From: DATFVJ01 sp963712955
Lineage (GTDB): Bacteria > Actinomycetota > Actinomycetes > Streptosporangiales > Streptosporangiaceae
Direction: 5' to 3'
DNA length: 64,000 nucleotides
NCBI GenBank assembly: GCA_963712955.1
Contig: CAVQKF010000016.1
Span: 51,437-115,436 of the forward strand
Position 1 is the first letter of the stretch. Each line of letters opens with the position of its first letter. Of the stretch, positions 26,342-34,318 are shown in pieces. The notes beneath the pieces were generated by a model. That model made no database searches. It saw nothing but the letters and a program-made list of their open reading frames with translations, and had not been told where the DNA came from. Both the position numbers and the translations under genes were made by a program.

Positions 26342-26386
26342 TGGCCTGAATCAGCGCGGCGGCCCCTTGTGCGCGAGGGGCTTTTT
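26333..26386 (+). terminator. Attenuator hairpins upstream of leuS
   Basis: Hairpin 1: CCGCGTTGAT (26333-26342) pairs with ATCAGCGCGG (26350-26359), one G-U pair, overlapping the leader stop codon. Hairpin 2: GCCCCT (26362-26367) pairs with AGGGGC (26376-26381) and is followed by TTTTT (26382-26386), a rho-independent terminator. The layout of leader peptide, hairpin and terminator ahead of an aminoacyl-tRNA synthetase gene is that of ribosome-mediated attenuation. Confidence 0.75.
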
Positions 26387-26412
26387 CGTGGGCAGATCGT
26401 GGTGAGGATCAG

Positions 26413-29400
26413 ATGAACGACAGCGCGAGCGGTCGCGGGCCAGCGGACAACACCGGTGCCCGCAGCAGTAGCGGCGCCGACACCGCGCCTCCGTTCCGTT
26501 ACGGCGCGCGCCTGGCGAAGGAGATCGAGCTTCGCTGGCAGGACCGCTGGGAGGCAGCGGGGACGTTCCACACCCCGAACCCGTCCGGGCCGCTCGCCGA
26601 GGGCTTCGACCGGGTGGCGGGCCGCCCGAAGTTCTTCGTGATCGACATGTTCCCCTATCCCAGCGGCGCGGGCCTGCATGTGGGTCATCCGCTGGGCTAT
26701 ATCGGCACGGACGTGTACGCGCGCTACAAGCGCATGAGCGGCCATAACGTGCTGCATCCGTTCGGTTATGACGCATTCGGCCTGCCGGCCGAACAGTATG
26801 CCATCGACACGGGGCAGCATCCGGCCGTCACGACGGCGGCCAACATCGCCCACATGCGGCGCCAACTGCGCCGCCTTGGTTTTGGCCACGACAGACGCCG
26901 CGAGTTCGCGACCACTGACGTGTCCTACTACCGGTGGACCCAGTGGATCTTCCTGAAGATCTTCAACAGCTGGTTCGACGACAAGACCGGCCGTGCGCGG
27001 CCGGTCGGGGACCTGGTCATCGAATTCGAATCAGGTCAGCGGGAACCCACGAGCGGTGCCAACCCGGACGACCGGCCATGGGCTGAGCTCGCCGAACTCG
27101 AGCGCCGCAAGGTCATCGACAGCTACCGCCTGGCCTACATCTCGGAAGAACTCGTCAACTGGTGCCCCGGGCTTGGCACGGTCCTTGCCAACGAAGAGAT
27201 AACGGCAGACGGCCGCAGTGACATCGGCAACTATCCCGTCTACCGGCGGCCGCTGCGCCAGTGGATGCTGCGGATCACCGCGTACGCGCAGCGCCTGCTC
27301 GACGACCTGGACCTTCTCGACTGGCCCGAGTCGATCAAGCTGATACAGCGCAACTGGATCGGCCCAAGTGACGGCGCCAACGTGGAATTCCGGGTCAACA
27401 GCATACCGGATCTCACGATCCGCGTCTTCACGACGCGGCCGGACACGCTCCCCGGCGCCACCTATATGGTGCTCGCCCCTGAGCACCCCATGGTGGACAT
27501 CCTCGTCACCGATGCGTGGCCCGCGGACACCCGACACGAATGGCGGTATCTGGAGGGGCGCGAACACCTGACGGCGCGCGAACGCCGGGCGGGCGCGTGG
27601 ACACCGGCCGCAGCGGTCCACGCCTATCGGCACATGATGTCCAAACTGGGTGAGCGTGACAGGGCACATGGGTCTTACGCGAAGACCGGCGTGTTCACGG
27701 GCTCCTACGTGCTCAACCCCATGACGGACGAGCCGATACCTGTCTTCATCGCCGACTACGTGCTCATGGGGTACGGCACCGGCGCCATCATGGCGGTACC
27801 AGCGCACGACGACCGTGACCTTGAGTTCGCGCACCGGTACCGCTTGCCCGTTCGCGCGGTTCTCCACCCTCCGGCGGCGTGGTTCGAACAGCAGCGCATT
27901 GCGACGGATTCCCCGGCCGGCGAGTGGCCAGAGGCGTTCGTCGGTGAGCATGGCTATCTCGGCTCGGGAGTGCCAGGGCTCGATCTCCTCGGCCTGGACA
28001 AGAACGCTGGAATCGAGGCGGCCATTCGCTGGCTGGAGCGGCGCGGCGCCGGCCAGCATGCGCGTTCTTACCGGTTGCGGGACTGGCTGTTCTCCAGGCA
28101 GCGCTATTGGGGCGAACCATTCCCGATCGTCTACGACGAGCATGGGCTGCCTGCGGCACTCCCAGAAGAGATGCTGCCCGTCCAGCTTCCTGAAATGACC
28201 GAATTCCGTCCAGAGCCCCAGCCGGACGAGTCCGCCGACCCGGTCCCGCCGCTCGCCCGCGTCACCGGGTGGGTGGAAACCGAACTGGACCTCGGCGACG
28301 GCCTCAAGCGATACCGCCGCGAGGCCAACACCATGCCGCAGTGGGCCGGGTCGTGCTGGTACTACCTCCGCTATCTCGACCCGGCCAACGACGAACGCCT
28401 GGTGGACCCCGACGTGGAGCGGTACTGGATGGTGCCGGCCGGTGCCGCGCCTCCAGACGGCGGCGTCGATCTGTATATCGGGGGCGTCGAGCACGCGGTC
28501 CTGCATTTGCTCTACGCCCGGTTCTGGCACAAGGTCCTGTACGACCTCGGGCACATCTCGACCAGGGAACCCTTCAAACGGCTATTCAACCAGGGCTACA
28601 TCCTGGCCGACGCGTTCACCGACTCCCGCGGCATGTACGTTCCAGCGGCCGAGGTCGTGGAAAGCACGGCCGGTGAGTTCCGCTACGCCGGCGAGCGAGT
28701 GGACCGCCGGGCGGGGAAGATGGGAAAGAGCCTGAAGAACAGCGTGAGCCCTGATGAGATCTACGCCGCATACGGCGCGGACACACTGCGGCTCTACGAG
28801 ATGGCGATGGGCCCGCTCGACGTCGGCAGGCCATGGCAGACGGATGACATGGTGGGCGTCCACCGGTTCCTGCAGCGCCTGTGGCGGAACATCATCGACG
28901 AGCAAACGGGCGCGCCACTGGTCGACGACCGCTCCCTGGACGAGGAAACGGCGCGGCGGCTGCACCGGACGATCATGATCGTGCGCAGGGACTTCGAGGA
29001 GTTGCGTTTCAACACCGCGATCGCGCGTCTGATCGAGCTGAACACTTATGCAAGCAGGGTGGTATCACGCGAAGGGACGATACACCGCGCGCTTGCCGAA
29101 CCGCTGCTGCTGATGGTCGCCCCGCTCGCGCCACACATCGCCGAAGAACTGTGGGCCAGGATCGGGCACAAGGACTCGCTGGCGTACGAACCATACCCCG
29201 AGTTCGACGCGGCACTCGCAGCGAAGCACTCCGTCGTCATACCCGTGCAGATCAATGGCAAGGCGCGGTTCCGGATCGAGATCAGCGCCAACGCGAGCGA
29301 GGAGGAAATCCACCAGGTGATGGCCGGGCACCCGGACTACGCGCGCTACACCGACAACGCGGTGATCCAGCGCGTCGTGATCGTCCCGGGCAGGGTCGCC

Positions 29401-29418
29401 AACATCGTGACACACTGA
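26413..29418 (+). CDS. leuS: Leucyl-tRNA synthetase, canonical actinobacterial form
   Basis: 1001 residues. The HIGH signature is GLHVGHPLGY near residue 92, and KMGKSLKNSVSPDEI near residue 770 is the KMSKS loop. The CP1 editing domain is intact: the threonine-rich FTTRPDTLPGATYMV, and GTGAIMAVPAHDDRD with its essential Asp. The large insert after FDDKTGRARPVGDLVIEF is the long form typical of actinobacterial LeuRS (about 950-970 aa), and the C-terminal domain ends IVPGRVANIVTH. It charges tRNA-Leu. Its own leucine attenuator lies just upstream. It converges on a second, different leuS gene 96 bp away. Confidence 0.95.
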   Translation: MNDSASGRGPADNTGARSSSGADTAPPFRYGARLAKEIELRWQDRWEAAGTFHTPNPSGPLAEGFDRVAGRPKFFVIDMFPYPSGAGLHVGHPLGYIGTDVYARYKRMSGHNVLHPFGYDAFGLPAEQYAIDTGQHPAVTTAANIAHMRRQLRRLGFGHDRRREFATTDVSYYRWTQWIFLKIFNSWFDDKTGRARPVGDLVIEFESGQREPTSGANPDDRPWAELAELERRKVIDSYRLAYISEELVNWCPGLGTVLANEEITADGRSDIGNYPVYRRPLRQWMLRITAYAQRLLDDLDLLDWPESIKLIQRNWIGPSDGANVEFRVNSIPDLTIRVFTTRPDTLPGATYMVLAPEHPMVDILVTDAWPADTRHEWRYLEGREHLTARERRAGAWTPAAAVHAYRHMMSKLGERDRAHGSYAKTGVFTGSYVLNPMTDEPIPVFIADYVLMGYGTGAIMAVPAHDDRDLEFAHRYRLPVRAVLHPPAAWFEQQRIATDSPAGEWPEAFVGEHGYLGSGVPGLDLLGLDKNAGIEAAIRWLERRGAGQHARSYRLRDWLFSRQRYWGEPFPIVYDEHGLPAALPEEMLPVQLPEMTEFRPEPQPDESADPVPPLARVTGWVETELDLGDGLKRYRREANTMPQWAGSCWYYLRYLDPANDERLVDPDVERYWMVPAGAAPPDGGVDLYIGGVEHAVLHLLYARFWHKVLYDLGHISTREPFKRLFNQGYILADAFTDSRGMYVPAAEVVESTAGEFRYAGERVDRRAGKMGKSLKNSVSPDEIYAAYGADTLRLYEMAMGPLDVGRPWQTDDMVGVHRFLQRLWRNIIDEQTGAPLVDDRSLDEETARRLHRTIMIVRRDFEELRFNTAIARLIELNTYASRVVSREGTIHRALAEPLLLMVAPLAPHIAEELWARIGHKDSLAYEPYPEFDAALAAKHSVVIPVQINGKARFRIEISANASEEEIHQVMAGHPDYARYTDNAVIQRVVIVPGRVANIVTH

Positions 29419-29514
29419 TTCCGGCTGTCATGCCCACCGCCGGCCCGCAGGCGTCGCGGATCCTGGGGCTGTCAGCGCCGCAGGAGAACCGACCGCCGGC
29501 CGGGGCGGCGGGCG

Positions 29515-32010
29515 TCAGTCCGGGACGACATTGACCAGCTTGGGCGCCCGGACGATCACCTTGCGGATGCCGCGCCCGCCGAGTGCACGGCGGGCCCCTG
29601 CGGTGGCGAGCGCCAGCGACCGCAACTCGTCCTCAGAGATCCCTGGCGGCACCTCCAGCCGGTCCCTGACCTTGCCCGCGACCTGCACCACGCACGTTAC
29701 AGAATCCCGGACAAGCAGCGCGGGATCCGCGGCCGGCCATGCGACCATGGCCACCGGCGCCGGATGGCCAAGGACTTCCCAGCATTCCTCGGCCGTGTAG
29801 GGCGCGAACAGCGACAGCAACACGGCTGCGGTCTCCGCGGCCTCCCGCACGGCTGCGTCGCCCGCGCCGCCTGAGTCGATCACGCGGCGCGCCGCGGTGA
29901 CCAACTCCATCAGCCGGGCGACCGCGACATTGAAGCGGAAGACCTCGACCAGGCGGGTGAACTCATCGATGGCGTGGTGTGTCACCTTCCGCAGTTCGAC
30001 GTCACCCGTGGCGGGGCCGCCGCCCGGCCCGGCAGGTGAGGCGGCGGCCACGTCGCTCGCCAGCCGCCACACCCGGCCAAGGAACTTGACGGACGCGGCA
30101 GGCGACACGTCGGCCCAGTCGATGTCGTCCTCGGGCGGGCTCGCGAACACCATGGTGAGCCGGATCGCGTCGACTCCGTGTGCCGCCACCTGTTCGCCCA
30201 GGTCGACGCCGTTGCCGAGCGACTTCGACATCGAACGGCCCCGGTTGATCACCTGCCCCTGATTCAGCAGCCTGGCGAAAGGCTCGGTGAAGTCCAGCAT
30301 GCCCATGTCGTAGAGCACCTTGGTGAAGAACCGCGCGTAGAGCAGATGCAGGATGGCATGCTCGACGCCGCCGACGTACTGGTCGACGGGGCACCACCGG
30401 CGTACCGCCTCGACATCGAACGGCCCGTCCTCATAACTTGGCGAGCAGTACCGCAGGGGATACCAGGACGAGTCGACGAACGTGTCCATCGTGTCGGTGT
30501 CCCTGCGTGCCGGCCCGCCGCACTTCGGGCATTCCACGTTCACCCAGTCGGCCGCCGCGGCCAGTGGCGATACACCCTTCGGCACCAGGTCCCTGCCCCG
30601 CAGGTCGGGCAGCACGACGGGCAACTGGTCGTCGGGCACTGCGATCTCGCCGCAGGACGGGCAGTGCACGATCGGGATCGGCGTGCCCCAGAACCGCTGC
30701 CTGGAGACCAGCCAGTCGCGCAGCCGGTAGCTGACGGCCGCCTTTCCCACGCCCCGCTCGTCCAGTACCTCGATGATGCGGCCGATCGCGTCCGCCTTCG
30801 ACAACCCGTCGAGCGGCCCTGAGTTGACCATCGTGCCCTCACCGGCCGTGGCCACACCCGTCTGCACCGGGTCCGGCTCACCCGTCTCGAGGACGACGCG
30901 CACGGGCAGCCCGAAGGTCCGGGCGAAATCCAGGTCACGCTGGTCGTGCGCGGGCACTGCCATGATCGCCCCAGTGCCGTAGTCTGACAGCACGTAGTCC
31001 GCCGCCCACACCTGGATCCGCTCACCATTCACCGGGTTGGTCGCATAGCGACCGAGGAAAACTCCGGTCTTCGGCCGCTCTGCCGACTGGCGCTCGATGT
31101 CGGACAGCTTACGGACCTCGGCCACGTATGACCGCAGCCCGTCCAGGCGGTCCGGCGCGCACAACTCCCCGGCCAGCGGCGAATCGGCTGCGACGACGAA
31201 AAAGGTAGCGCCGTACAGCGTGTCCGGCCGGGTCGTGAACACGGTGACTGGCTCGTCCCGCCCCTCGATCATGAAGCGGACCTCGGCGCCCTCCGAGCGC
31301 CCGATCCAGTTGCGCTGCATGAGCAGCACCCGCTCCGGCCACTTTCCCTCTAGCTGGGCCATGTCATCGAGCAGCCGGTCCGCGTACTCGGTGATCCTGA
31401 AATACCACTGGGTCAGCGTGCGCCTGACGACCTCGGCGCCGCACCGCTCACACCGCCCGTCGATCACCTGCTCGTTCGCGAGCACGGTCTGGTCGACCGG
31501 GCACCAGTTCACGTAGCCGCCCGCACGGTAGGCGAGGCCACGCTCGTACAGCCGCAGAAACAGCCACTGGTTCCAGCGGTAGTATCCGGGATCGCAGGTG
31601 TGCAGCCGGGTCGACCAGTCGAAGGACACCGCGTACCGCCGGAACGATGCCGCCTGGGTTTCGATGTTGGCGTAGGTCCAGTCGGCTGGGTGGGCGTTGC
31701 GCCTGATCGCGGCGTTCTCCGCTGGCAGCCCGAACGCATCCCAGCCGATCGGATGCAGCACGTTGACACCGCGGTGGAACAGGTACCTGGCGACCGCGTC
31801 GCCGATCGCGAACGCCTCACCGTGCCCCATATGCAGGTCACCGGACGGGTACGGGAACATGTCGAGCACATAGGCCCGCGGCCGGGTGTCGGCAGGGTCG
31901 TTGGACGCACGGAACAGGCCGGACTCTGCCCAGCGAGCCAGCCACTTGTCCTGGACGGCACGCGGATCGTATGGGACGGCATCGGCCCGCGCGCCATGCG
32001 CGGGCTGCAC
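29515..32010 (-). CDS. leuS: Second leucyl-tRNA synthetase, shorter bacterial form
   Basis: 831 residues, clearly distinct from the neighbouring leuS. HIGH motif: PYPSGDLHMGHGEAFAIGD near residue 50. KMSKS loop reads RSMSKSLGNGVDL. The CP1 editing domain is present with VFTTRPDTLYGATFFV and GTGAIMAVPAHDQRD, so editing should work. Two zinc-type cysteine pairs occur (CERCGAE, and CPSCGE with CPKCGG). The length and layout match the common non-actinobacterial bacterial LeuRS, suggesting horizontal gain. The GTG start at 32010 follows GGAG. Upstream lie 14-bp repeats and then a leucine leader peptide with terminator. Such duplicates sometimes confer resistance to LeuRS inhibitors, but that is inference. 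Confidence 0.93.
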   Translation of the reverse strand: MQPAHGARADAVPYDPRAVQDKWLARWAESGLFRASNDPADTRPRAYVLDMFPYPSGDLHMGHGEAFAIGDAVARYLFHRGVNVLHPIGWDAFGLPAENAAIRRNAHPADWTYANIETQAASFRRYAVSFDWSTRLHTCDPGYYRWNQWLFLRLYERGLAYRAGGYVNWCPVDQTVLANEQVIDGRCERCGAEVVRRTLTQWYFRITEYADRLLDDMAQLEGKWPERVLLMQRNWIGRSEGAEVRFMIEGRDEPVTVFTTRPDTLYGATFFVVAADSPLAGELCAPDRLDGLRSYVAEVRKLSDIERQSAERPKTGVFLGRYATNPVNGERIQVWAADYVLSDYGTGAIMAVPAHDQRDLDFARTFGLPVRVVLETGEPDPVQTGVATAGEGTMVNSGPLDGLSKADAIGRIIEVLDERGVGKAAVSYRLRDWLVSRQRFWGTPIPIVHCPSCGEIAVPDDQLPVVLPDLRGRDLVPKGVSPLAAAADWVNVECPKCGGPARRDTDTMDTFVDSSWYPLRYCSPSYEDGPFDVEAVRRWCPVDQYVGGVEHAILHLLYARFFTKVLYDMGMLDFTEPFARLLNQGQVINRGRSMSKSLGNGVDLGEQVAAHGVDAIRLTMVFASPPEDDIDWADVSPAASVKFLGRVWRLASDVAAASPAGPGGGPATGDVELRKVTHHAIDEFTRLVEVFRFNVAVARLMELVTAARRVIDSGGAGDAAVREAAETAAVLLSLFAPYTAEECWEVLGHPAPVAMVAWPAADPALLVRDSVTCVVQVAGKVRDRLEVPPGISEDELRSLALATAGARRALGGRGIRKVIVRAPKLVNVVPD

Positions 32011-32176
32011 TGAGCGCTCCGGCTGCGCGCTTCGTTGCTGCGCAGTGTGTTCCGGCCGCGCAGTGTGTTCCGGCTGGGCCTGCTGGCCGGCCCGGCGGTC
32101 TGGGCGGCTGTCATCGTTCCCTCACGGCTCTCGTTCCGGCCCTGTGCCTCACACCCGCTCCGCTCAATGTGGTCCC

Positions 32177-32288
32177 GCAAAGGCTGTCCTGCAAAGGCTG
32201 TCCTGCAAAGGCTGTCCTGCAAAGGCTGTCCTGCAAAGGCTGTCCTGCAACGACTGTGTTCCAACGACTGTGTTCCAACGACTTGTGC
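32177..32288. repeat. 14-bp tandem repeat between attenuator and second leuS (5 perfect + 3 degenerate)
   Basis: Five exact copies of GCAAAGGCTGTCCT (32177-32246) and three diverged copies (GCAACGACTGTGTT type, 32247-32288). The period of 14 would break a reading frame, in agreement with a non-coding leader. The array separates the terminator from the leuS start by about 170 nt. Confidence 0.95.
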
Positions 32289-32304
32289 CCCAAAGACAGT
32301 GCCT

Positions 32305-32369
32305 CAAAGAAAATGGCCCCTCGTGACCGAGGGGCAGCCGCGCTGATGGCCAACAGGCCTGGCGCGGCT
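32305..32369 (-). terminator. Attenuator hairpins upstream of the second leuS
   Basis: On the minus strand AGCCGCGC (32369-32362) pairs with GCGCGGCT (32343-32336), a perfect 8-bp stem overlapping the leader stop codon. Next, GCCCCTCG (32335-32328) pairs with CGAGGGGC (32323-32316) and is followed by CATTTTCTTTG, an intrinsic terminator with a broken U-tract. The order is the same as in front of the first leuS. Confidence 0.75.
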
Positions 32370-32397
32370 AGGTAAGTAGCAGCCGAACGGGACACAT
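32368..32397 (-). CDS. Leader peptide MCPVRLLLT of the second leuS attenuator
   Basis: Nine codons, three of them consecutive leucines (CTG CTA CTT), ending in TAG. CTA is a rare codon in high-GC DNA, which should make ribosome stalling more sensitive to tRNA charging. TACCCT on the minus strand ends 6 nt before the ATG, giving the same leaderless spacing as the first leuS leader. The terminator hairpin follows within 60 nt. Confidence 0.75.
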   Translation of the reverse strand: MCPVRLLLT

Positions 32398-32526
32398 GCT
32401 GTCAGGGTAGCGCACGATGTGTCCGCTCAGGACACCATGACGTGACCGTGCGTGCTCCGCCTGCCCTCCCGCCCCGCATGGCTGCCGCCGGGATCTCCCC
32501 GCCAGCCACCCTAATGAGGGCTGTCC

Positions 32527-33249
32527 TCACCGTGAACGACGGCAGATTCCGGCTCCGTTATCTCCGCGGCCTGGCGGCCGTGGCTTGTGTGCATCCAGGC
32601 TCGCGATCTCGTTCTGCAGCTGAGCGACGAGCACAGGAAGCTCGTTCCGGTAGTGAGCCATGGCAAGGTCCAGCCTGAAGTCAAACCAGGCGGCCAGTTC
32701 GGGGCCGTAATGGATGGTCGTCGGCTTCTGCCGGTTCGAGACGGAGAAGAAAGTTGTCCCTTCCTTGTCATCGTGCTTACAGCCCGCCAGCTTGCCGAAC
32801 ATGCATTGACGAGTGTGCCTGGCACCCTGGAAGATGACCCGCCTGTTCGTGATGTACGCAGTGCCTGTGTCGATCGCTTTGGCAGTCCGAGGCGCCTGAA
32901 CGTGGTGACCCTTATTGGCGCCGGCGCGGTAGCGGAGAGAGCGGCCGTCTATTGCTGCGACCGGGATCGACACACCGCTCGAGAGCCCCTCCCAGTACCC
33001 GGGCCCGCTGAGCTCCTCGACGAGCGCAGCCTCGATCAGCGTGGCAAATATGCTCTCGCCCGCCATGAGCATGATCGCGGACGACGGCTCGCCCGGGTAG
33101 CTGCTCGCGACCTGGAGAAGATCCGCGTAACCGTCCCGCAGCCTCCGCCACTCGGCAAGTTCTTGCTGGTACCTGTGCGCTGCGTGCTTACCACGATGCT
33201 TGTCGAACACGCAACTCACCACCGAGTGCGAACATGGCCAGTGGGGCAC
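32527..33249 (-). CDS. Conserved actinobacterial protein with PH-like C-terminal region
   Basis: 240 residues. The C-terminal half has VSIPVAAIDGRSLRYRAGAN, AIDTGTAYITNRRVIFQGAR, CMFGKLAGCKHDDKEGTTFF and SVSNRQKPTTIHYGPELAAW. That pattern is common in actinomycete proteins whose middle resembles a bacterial PH-like (YokE/GRAM type) beta domain. The N-terminus has CSHSVVSCVFDKHRGKHAAH, possibly a metal site. GTG start, no strong ribosome site. Function unknown. Confidence 0.65.
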   Translation of the reverse strand: MPHWPCSHSVVSCVFDKHRGKHAAHRYQQELAEWRRLRDGYADLLQVASSYPGEPSSAIMLMAGESIFATLIEAALVEELSGPGYWEGLSSGVSIPVAAIDGRSLRYRAGANKGHHVQAPRTAKAIDTGTAYITNRRVIFQGARHTRQCMFGKLAGCKHDDKEGTTFFSVSNRQKPTTIHYGPELAAWFDFRLDLAMAHYRNELPVLVAQLQNEIASLDAHKPRPPGRGDNGAGICRRSR

Positions 33250-34318
33250 TCATGACGTTGTGCCGCCGTGGCCATGATCTTTTCTTGTCCGGGGAGCTTG
33301 GCGGCTGACAGGGCGGGCCGCGCCTGCCGGCGGGTAAGGCCACCTGGCGGCGGCCGTCCAGCGGTGTCCGTGCTCTGTTCCCATCGTGCTCCCCGCTGAT
33401 CATTTTGGGGCACGCCCCCCGGACGGGGAGAACGCCGGGCCAGCGTACCGTCCCTGATGTACCTATTCCACCCCGTTCCCAGCTGTTAATACTGCGGCCT
33501 TTGGTCCTGTCTGGGCGGTTCTGCGCTTCCTCCCGTAGCCCCCTGGGTACGCCTGAGACCCGCCAGACCGGGTCGGCTCGTTACGCTCCGTGCTTTCCGT
33601 ACACTCTTCGTTACGATCCGTGCCGCTCCGCGGCCCTGCCTACGCGAGGCAGGCGCGGTGCGGACGGTGCCCGGACGCGGGAGCTACCTGGCCAAGCGCG
33701 GCTGACCGGGTCCATCCCCGCGGATGGAAACGCTGCCCTGATGCGGGCGGCAACACACTGGGCGGGCAGCGCAAGCGCACGCCGGTATCGTCGCCAAACC
33801 TCGCCCACGCGACGAGACGGGGCGGTGCTGGCGAAATGCATCGAATTCACCATCGTCATGAATCGGCTCACGTGGCCAGGCTCAAACTGCCAAATAGGCG
33901 CATCAGACGCCAAAAGTGTTAGTTGTTTATGCCCCTTGACCGGGTAGGGAGATGCCAATATGGTCGTGAACAGCCTGCCGCGGCGTCTTTCTCAACGGTG
34001 CGGGGCGCTTATTCGCATCTTCTGCGCCGGAATTAGTACCTGCGGGCACAGAGTTTCTGGGGACGCATCCCGGGATGGGTAGCGGGGTTCCGGGGGTCGT
34101 CCCCGGATGGCACCGGGGGAACAGGTGGACGTTCGGGGACCAGCGGCACGCGTGTGGCCCGTTCGGAATATTTCCGCGGACCTGTGGCGTGAGAACTGCC
34201 ACGCCGATTCCTTGAAGCATCGGTTCAGGCCTTCAGCGGGACGCGCGGCTTTCATCGGCGCCGCCACGGGCCGCGCCGCCACGGCGGCTCTCATCAAAGC
34301 TCACGCGGGGAGTTGACC
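33250..34318. other. Gene-free interval upstream of the KS gene
   Basis: About 1.07 kb. It includes a locally AT-richer patch (about 33835-33965) and an imperfect repeat around GTTACGCTCCGTGC / GTTACGATCCGTGC (33577-33620). A hairpin GTGGCG...GCCAC lies near 34182. No open frame resembles a protein. It probably includes the promoter for the KS gene, and the low-GC patch may mark a recombination scar. Confidence 0.5.

Noticed and set aside
27031..28554. 507-codon minus-strand open frame across leuS
   Set aside because: Shadow of the leuS gene; no protein-family resemblance, whereas the plus strand encodes an intact LeuRS.
33670..33740. Possible tRNA remnant (GACCGGGTCCATCCCCG)
   Set aside because: The T-loop consensus TTCRANN is not matched and no cloverleaf can be drawn.
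33960..34082. 40-codon frame after GGGAG (MVVNSLPRRLSQRCGALIRI...)
   Set aside because: A single plausible ribosome site, no recognisable protein sequence, in a region otherwise without genes.
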